Source: Dehalococcoidia bacterium (lineage in GTDB: Bacteria; Chloroflexota; Dehalococcoidia; E44-bin15). From it: a DNA stretch of 64,000 nt. A program made the translations under genes and the position numbers. Under the pieces are notes generated by a model. The model made no database searches. It was given only the letters and a program-made list of their open reading frames with translations, and was not told the DNA's origin. Numbering within the stretch: position 1 is the stretch's first letter; every line of letters starts with the position of its first letter. Below, one piece after another: positions 61,477 through 64,000 of this stretch. The stretch is from contig DATKYK010000020.1 of assembly GCA_035528575.1 (NCBI GenBank), positions 62,001-126,000 on the forward strand, given 5' to 3'.

Positions 61477-62610
61477 ATGGATCTCGATTTTACTGAAGAG
61501 CAGGACATGCTGCGTAACTCGGCCCGTGATTTCCTGTCCACCGAGTGCGACAAGGCGATGGTGCGAACCATAGAGGAGAGCGAGGAGGGCTACTCGGCGG
61601 AGATATGGAGCAAGATGGCAGAGCTGGGGTGGCAGGGGCTGATGATACCAGAGCAGTACGACGGAATGGGCATGGGATTTTTTGACCTGGTGGTCGTTTT
61701 CGAGGAGATAGGTCGAAACATACTGCCCAGCCCGTACTTCGCCACAGCGGTGCTGGGTTCGCCACCGATCGTCGAGGCGGGTCCAGAGGAGATGAAGAAG
61801 AAGATACTGCCCAGGGTGGCAACCGGCGAGGCGATACTGACCATGGCGCTCACCGAGCCCAGCGCGGGCTATACCGCAGACTGCGTGGAGCTTGAGGCAG
61901 AGGACCGGGGGGATAGCTTCGTGCTAAACGGCACCAAGCTGTTTGTCGAATTCGCCAGCGCCTCAGACTACATGGTGGTCGTCGCCAGGACCGGGAGCGG
62001 TGGCGACCCGGAGGATGGCATCACCCTGCTCCTGGTGGAATCCAATAGCCCCGGCATCAAGATAGATGCCTTCGCCACAACGGGTACGGACAAGCAGTGC
62101 GAGGTGGTATTCGATAATGTCAGCGTTCCCAAGAGCAACGTGATTGGGGAGGTGAATAAGGGGTGGCCCATCGTGGCAAAAACCCTCAAGATGGCCACTA
62201 TGACCAAGTGCGCCGAGATGATCGGCGGCATGCAGGCAGTACTGGACATGAGCGTGGCCTATGCCAAGGAGCGGGTGCAGTACGGCAGGCCCATCGGCTC
62301 ATACCAGGCGATACAGCACATGCTGGCGGATATGTTTATCAGGACGGACACATCGAAGAACATCGTCTACGAGGCTGCCTGGATGGTTTCCGAGGGTCTG
62401 GAGTGCGCCGACAAGGTATCCATCGCTAAGGCGTGGTGCAACGAGGCCTATAAGAAGGTCAGCGAGGATGGGGTGGAGGTGCACGGGGCCATCGGCACAT
62501 CCAGGGACCACGATATGGGCCTGTACTATAGAAGGTCCATGGCTGCCGACCCCGCCTTCGGCAATACTGAAGATCACAGAGAGGTGGTCGCCCGGTCGCT
62601 TGGCCTTTAG
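61477..62610 (+). CDS. Acyl-CoA dehydrogenase, beta-type, pair 1
   Basis: The 377-residue protein has DLDFTEEQDMLRNSARDFLS, ALTEPSAGYTAD, KERVQYGRPIGSYQAIQH and an end FGNTEDHREVVA, where the catalytic Glu position is Gly. This divergent, FadE28/29-like form usually partners an alpha-type subunit; the neighbour at 60269 fits. AAAGGAGCG precedes the ATG. Confidence 0.9.
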   Translation: MDLDFTEEQDMLRNSARDFLSTECDKAMVRTIEESEEGYSAEIWSKMAELGWQGLMIPEQYDGMGMGFFDLVVVFEEIGRNILPSPYFATAVLGSPPIVEAGPEEMKKKILPRVATGEAILTMALTEPSAGYTADCVELEAEDRGDSFVLNGTKLFVEFASASDYMVVVARTGSGGDPEDGITLLLVESNSPGIKIDAFATTGTDKQCEVVFDNVSVPKSNVIGEVNKGWPIVAKTLKMATMTKCAEMIGGMQAVLDMSVAYAKERVQYGRPIGSYQAIQHMLADMFIRTDTSKNIVYEAAWMVSEGLECADKVSIAKAWCNEAYKKVSEDGVEVHGAIGTSRDHDMGLYYRRSMAADPAFGNTEDHREVVARSLGL

Positions 62611-62650
62611 AACGTTAAACATTTAAAACGTTGATGGGAAAGGTAGGAGA

Positions 62651-63832
62651 ATGGATTTTAGCTTCACTCCAGAGCAAGAGAGGTTCAGGCGGGAGATACG
62701 GGACTTTATAAAGAAGGAGCTGCCCCCTGGCTTCGAGGCTGGCGTGGGCGGGCACGTGGAGACGGATGAGGACTGGCTGGTCGCACGCTCCATGACCAGG
62801 AAGCTGGCGGAAAGGGGCTGGCTCAACATAGGGTGGCCCAAGGAATACGGCGGGCAGGACGAGCATATGCTGAGCGTCATCCTGAACGAGGAGTTGAACT
62901 ACTACGGTGCCCCCGGTCTGGACTTCGGCGGAGTCGGCATGCTGGCCCCGGCGCTCATGACCCACGGCAACGAGGAGCAGAAGAAGGAGCACCTGTCCAA
63001 GATAGCTACAGGAGAGGTGGTGTGGTGTCAGGGATGGAGCGAGCCAGAGGCTGGCTCGGACCTGCCGAACCTGAAGACCAGGGCGGTGGATGACGGAGAC
63101 GACTGGGTCATCAACGGGCAAAAGGTATGGACCAGCCTGGCGCATCACGCCGACTGGTGCTTCCTGCTAGCCAAGACCGACCCCGACGCCGAGCCCAAAC
63201 ACCGCGGGATTACCTTCTTCCTGATAGACTTCAGGACCCCGGGGATTACCGTCAGCCCGCTGGTCACCATGTCCAAGGAGCGCTCTTTCTCTGAGGTTTT
63301 CTACGATAACGTCAGAGTCCCCAAGAGGAACGTCGTGGGGGAGATAAACCGCGGATGGAAGGTAGCGATGACCGCTGCCGGCTTCGAGCGCTCCGGCATC
63401 TACCGTATCGCCCTCGCTCTGCGGAACGTCGACCGCCTGATAGAATGGTCGAAGAAGCCGCAGCCAGACGGACACACCCCCGTAAAGAACCCTGTAGTGA
63501 GGCAGAAGCTGGCAAACCTCTACATCGAGGGGCGTATAGCCCGCATGCTGGCCTACCGGGTTGCCTGGCTGCAGACCCTGGGCCAGGAGCCCGAGTGGGA
63601 GGCATCGATAGCGAGGGTTTTCGGCTCCGAGTTCCAGCAGCACGCGGGCCACACCGGAGCGGAGCTTATGGGGCTCTACGGGATGCTGATGAGGGACTCT
63701 AAATGGGCCGACCCAGAATGCAACATGGCGCTGCAGTCCATACTCGGCGTGGGCGCTACCATAGCAGCCGGAACCTCCGAGGTACAGCGAAATGCCATTG
63801 CCACAAGGGGCCTGGGCCTGCCCCGAGGCTGA
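62651..63832 (+). CDS. Acyl-CoA dehydrogenase, alpha-type, pair 2
   Basis: The 393-residue protein resembles the 60269 product in layout (WCQGWSEPEAGSDLPNL, INGQKVWTSLAH, GFERSGIYRIA, AAGTSEVQRNAIATRGLGLP). The canonical Glu position is Ala. The following beta-type gene is cut by the window edge, so the same pair order recurs. AGGTAGGAG precedes the ATG. Confidence 0.9.
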   Translation: MDFSFTPEQERFRREIRDFIKKELPPGFEAGVGGHVETDEDWLVARSMTRKLAERGWLNIGWPKEYGGQDEHMLSVILNEELNYYGAPGLDFGGVGMLAPALMTHGNEEQKKEHLSKIATGEVVWCQGWSEPEAGSDLPNLKTRAVDDGDDWVINGQKVWTSLAHHADWCFLLAKTDPDAEPKHRGITFFLIDFRTPGITVSPLVTMSKERSFSEVFYDNVRVPKRNVVGEINRGWKVAMTAAGFERSGIYRIALALRNVDRLIEWSKKPQPDGHTPVKNPVVRQKLANLYIEGRIARMLAYRVAWLQTLGQEPEWEASIARVFGSEFQQHAGHTGAELMGLYGMLMRDSKWADPECNMALQSILGVGATIAAGTSEVQRNAIATRGLGLPRG

Positions 63833-63934
63833 ATCTCTTAAACTACATTAATTGTCCAAATAACATATGTCAATGAAAAATAACCGGGCGTAAGTATATA
63901 AAAGTTCTAAAAAGTTCAAAAAAAGGAGCGTATT

Positions 63935-64000
63935 ATGGACCTAGGCTTTAGCGAAGAACAGGAGATGCTACGAACTTCAGCACGCGACTTCCTTACTACG
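63935..64000 (+). CDS. Acyl-CoA dehydrogenase, beta-type, pair 2 (5' part only)
   Basis: The 22 visible codons (MDLGFSEEQEMLRTSARDFL...) match the start of the beta-type protein at 61477 (MDLDFTEEQDMLRNSARDFL). AAAAAAGGAGCG precedes the ATG. It continues beyond the window. Confidence 0.85.
   Translation, partial: MDLGFSEEQEMLRTSARDFLTT

Noticed and set aside
1-64000. tRNA, rRNA and origin-of-replication sequences
   Set aside because: No cloverleaf with TTCGA-type T-loop, no rRNA core sequence and no DnaA-box cluster was recognised by eye; a covariance search would be needed to be sure.

Overview
The window looks like a piece of an uncultivated, probably anaerobic Chloroflexota genome, most likely of the class Dehalococcoidia. 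The pointers are a fused accD-accA carboxyltransferase, small DUF5679-type Cys proteins, thiamine genes of the sulfide-dependent type, a CoA-dehydratase activase, an EtfA with a ferredoxin domain, and non-classical thiolases paired with HMG-CoA-synthase-like/DUF35 proteins. This is inferred from gene content read by eye; no database search was run.

Layout. 1-11 kb is an AT-rich accessory island: a partial unknown gene, HNH and membrane-anchored PD-(D/E)XK nucleases, two large secreted proteins (metallo-beta-lactamase/dockerin/lamin-tail and a seven-repeat SBBP propeller), a structured leader with a terminator, and a large serine recombinase with its helix-turn-helix partner and promoter. Two related DUF5679 genes bracket it. 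11-19 kb is GC-rich core: uvrB, fused accDA, ftsK, family-4 uracil-DNA glycosylase and a TauE/SafE permease split into two ORFs. 19.2-20.5 kb is a compact HTH / dCTP-deaminase-like / RelE-like cassette. 20.8-24.5 kb is TPP riboswitch-thiC-thi4-cinA. 25-28.6 kb holds a secreted anchored protein, an HTH protein and a polyamine operon (speD, deoxyhypusine-synthase-like, agmatinase-like). 29-36 kb holds a site-2 protease, an ADP-ribosylglycohydrolase broken by one in-frame stop, and a giant REC-PAS-GAF-GGDEF-HD-GYP protein preceded by a c-di-GMP-I riboswitch candidate whose own gene is a remnant. 36.7-41 kb is peptidase M20, CoA-dehydratase activase, plsX, trxA, trxB. 42.3-44.8 kb (minus) is yceD-rpmF-fabD-nusB-acpP behind a near-perfect sigma70 promoter, with a homocitrate-synthase-like gene diverging from it.

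46-64 kb is a catabolic region: acyl-CoA dehydrogenase-etfB, decayed genes and repeats, ferredoxin-fused etfA, trmO, a MagIII-like glycosylase, rsmG, then two units of [HMG-CoA-synthase-like-DUF35 fusion + non-classical thiolase] followed by paired acyl-CoA dehydrogenases, the last cut by the window edge. Together they suggest an unusual beta-oxidation-like route with electrons leaving through Etf. Both HMG-CoA-synthase-like proteins lack the catalytic Cys. This is the strongest candidate for an undescribed system here.

Gene decay is frequent: frameshifts or in-frame stops occur in at least five genes. Dispersed repeats fill the gaps: a 32-bp perfect palindrome in four copies, a 123-bp element, and hairpin repeats. 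Sequencing or assembly error cannot be excluded for individual lesions. No rRNA, tRNA or CRISPR array was recognised.
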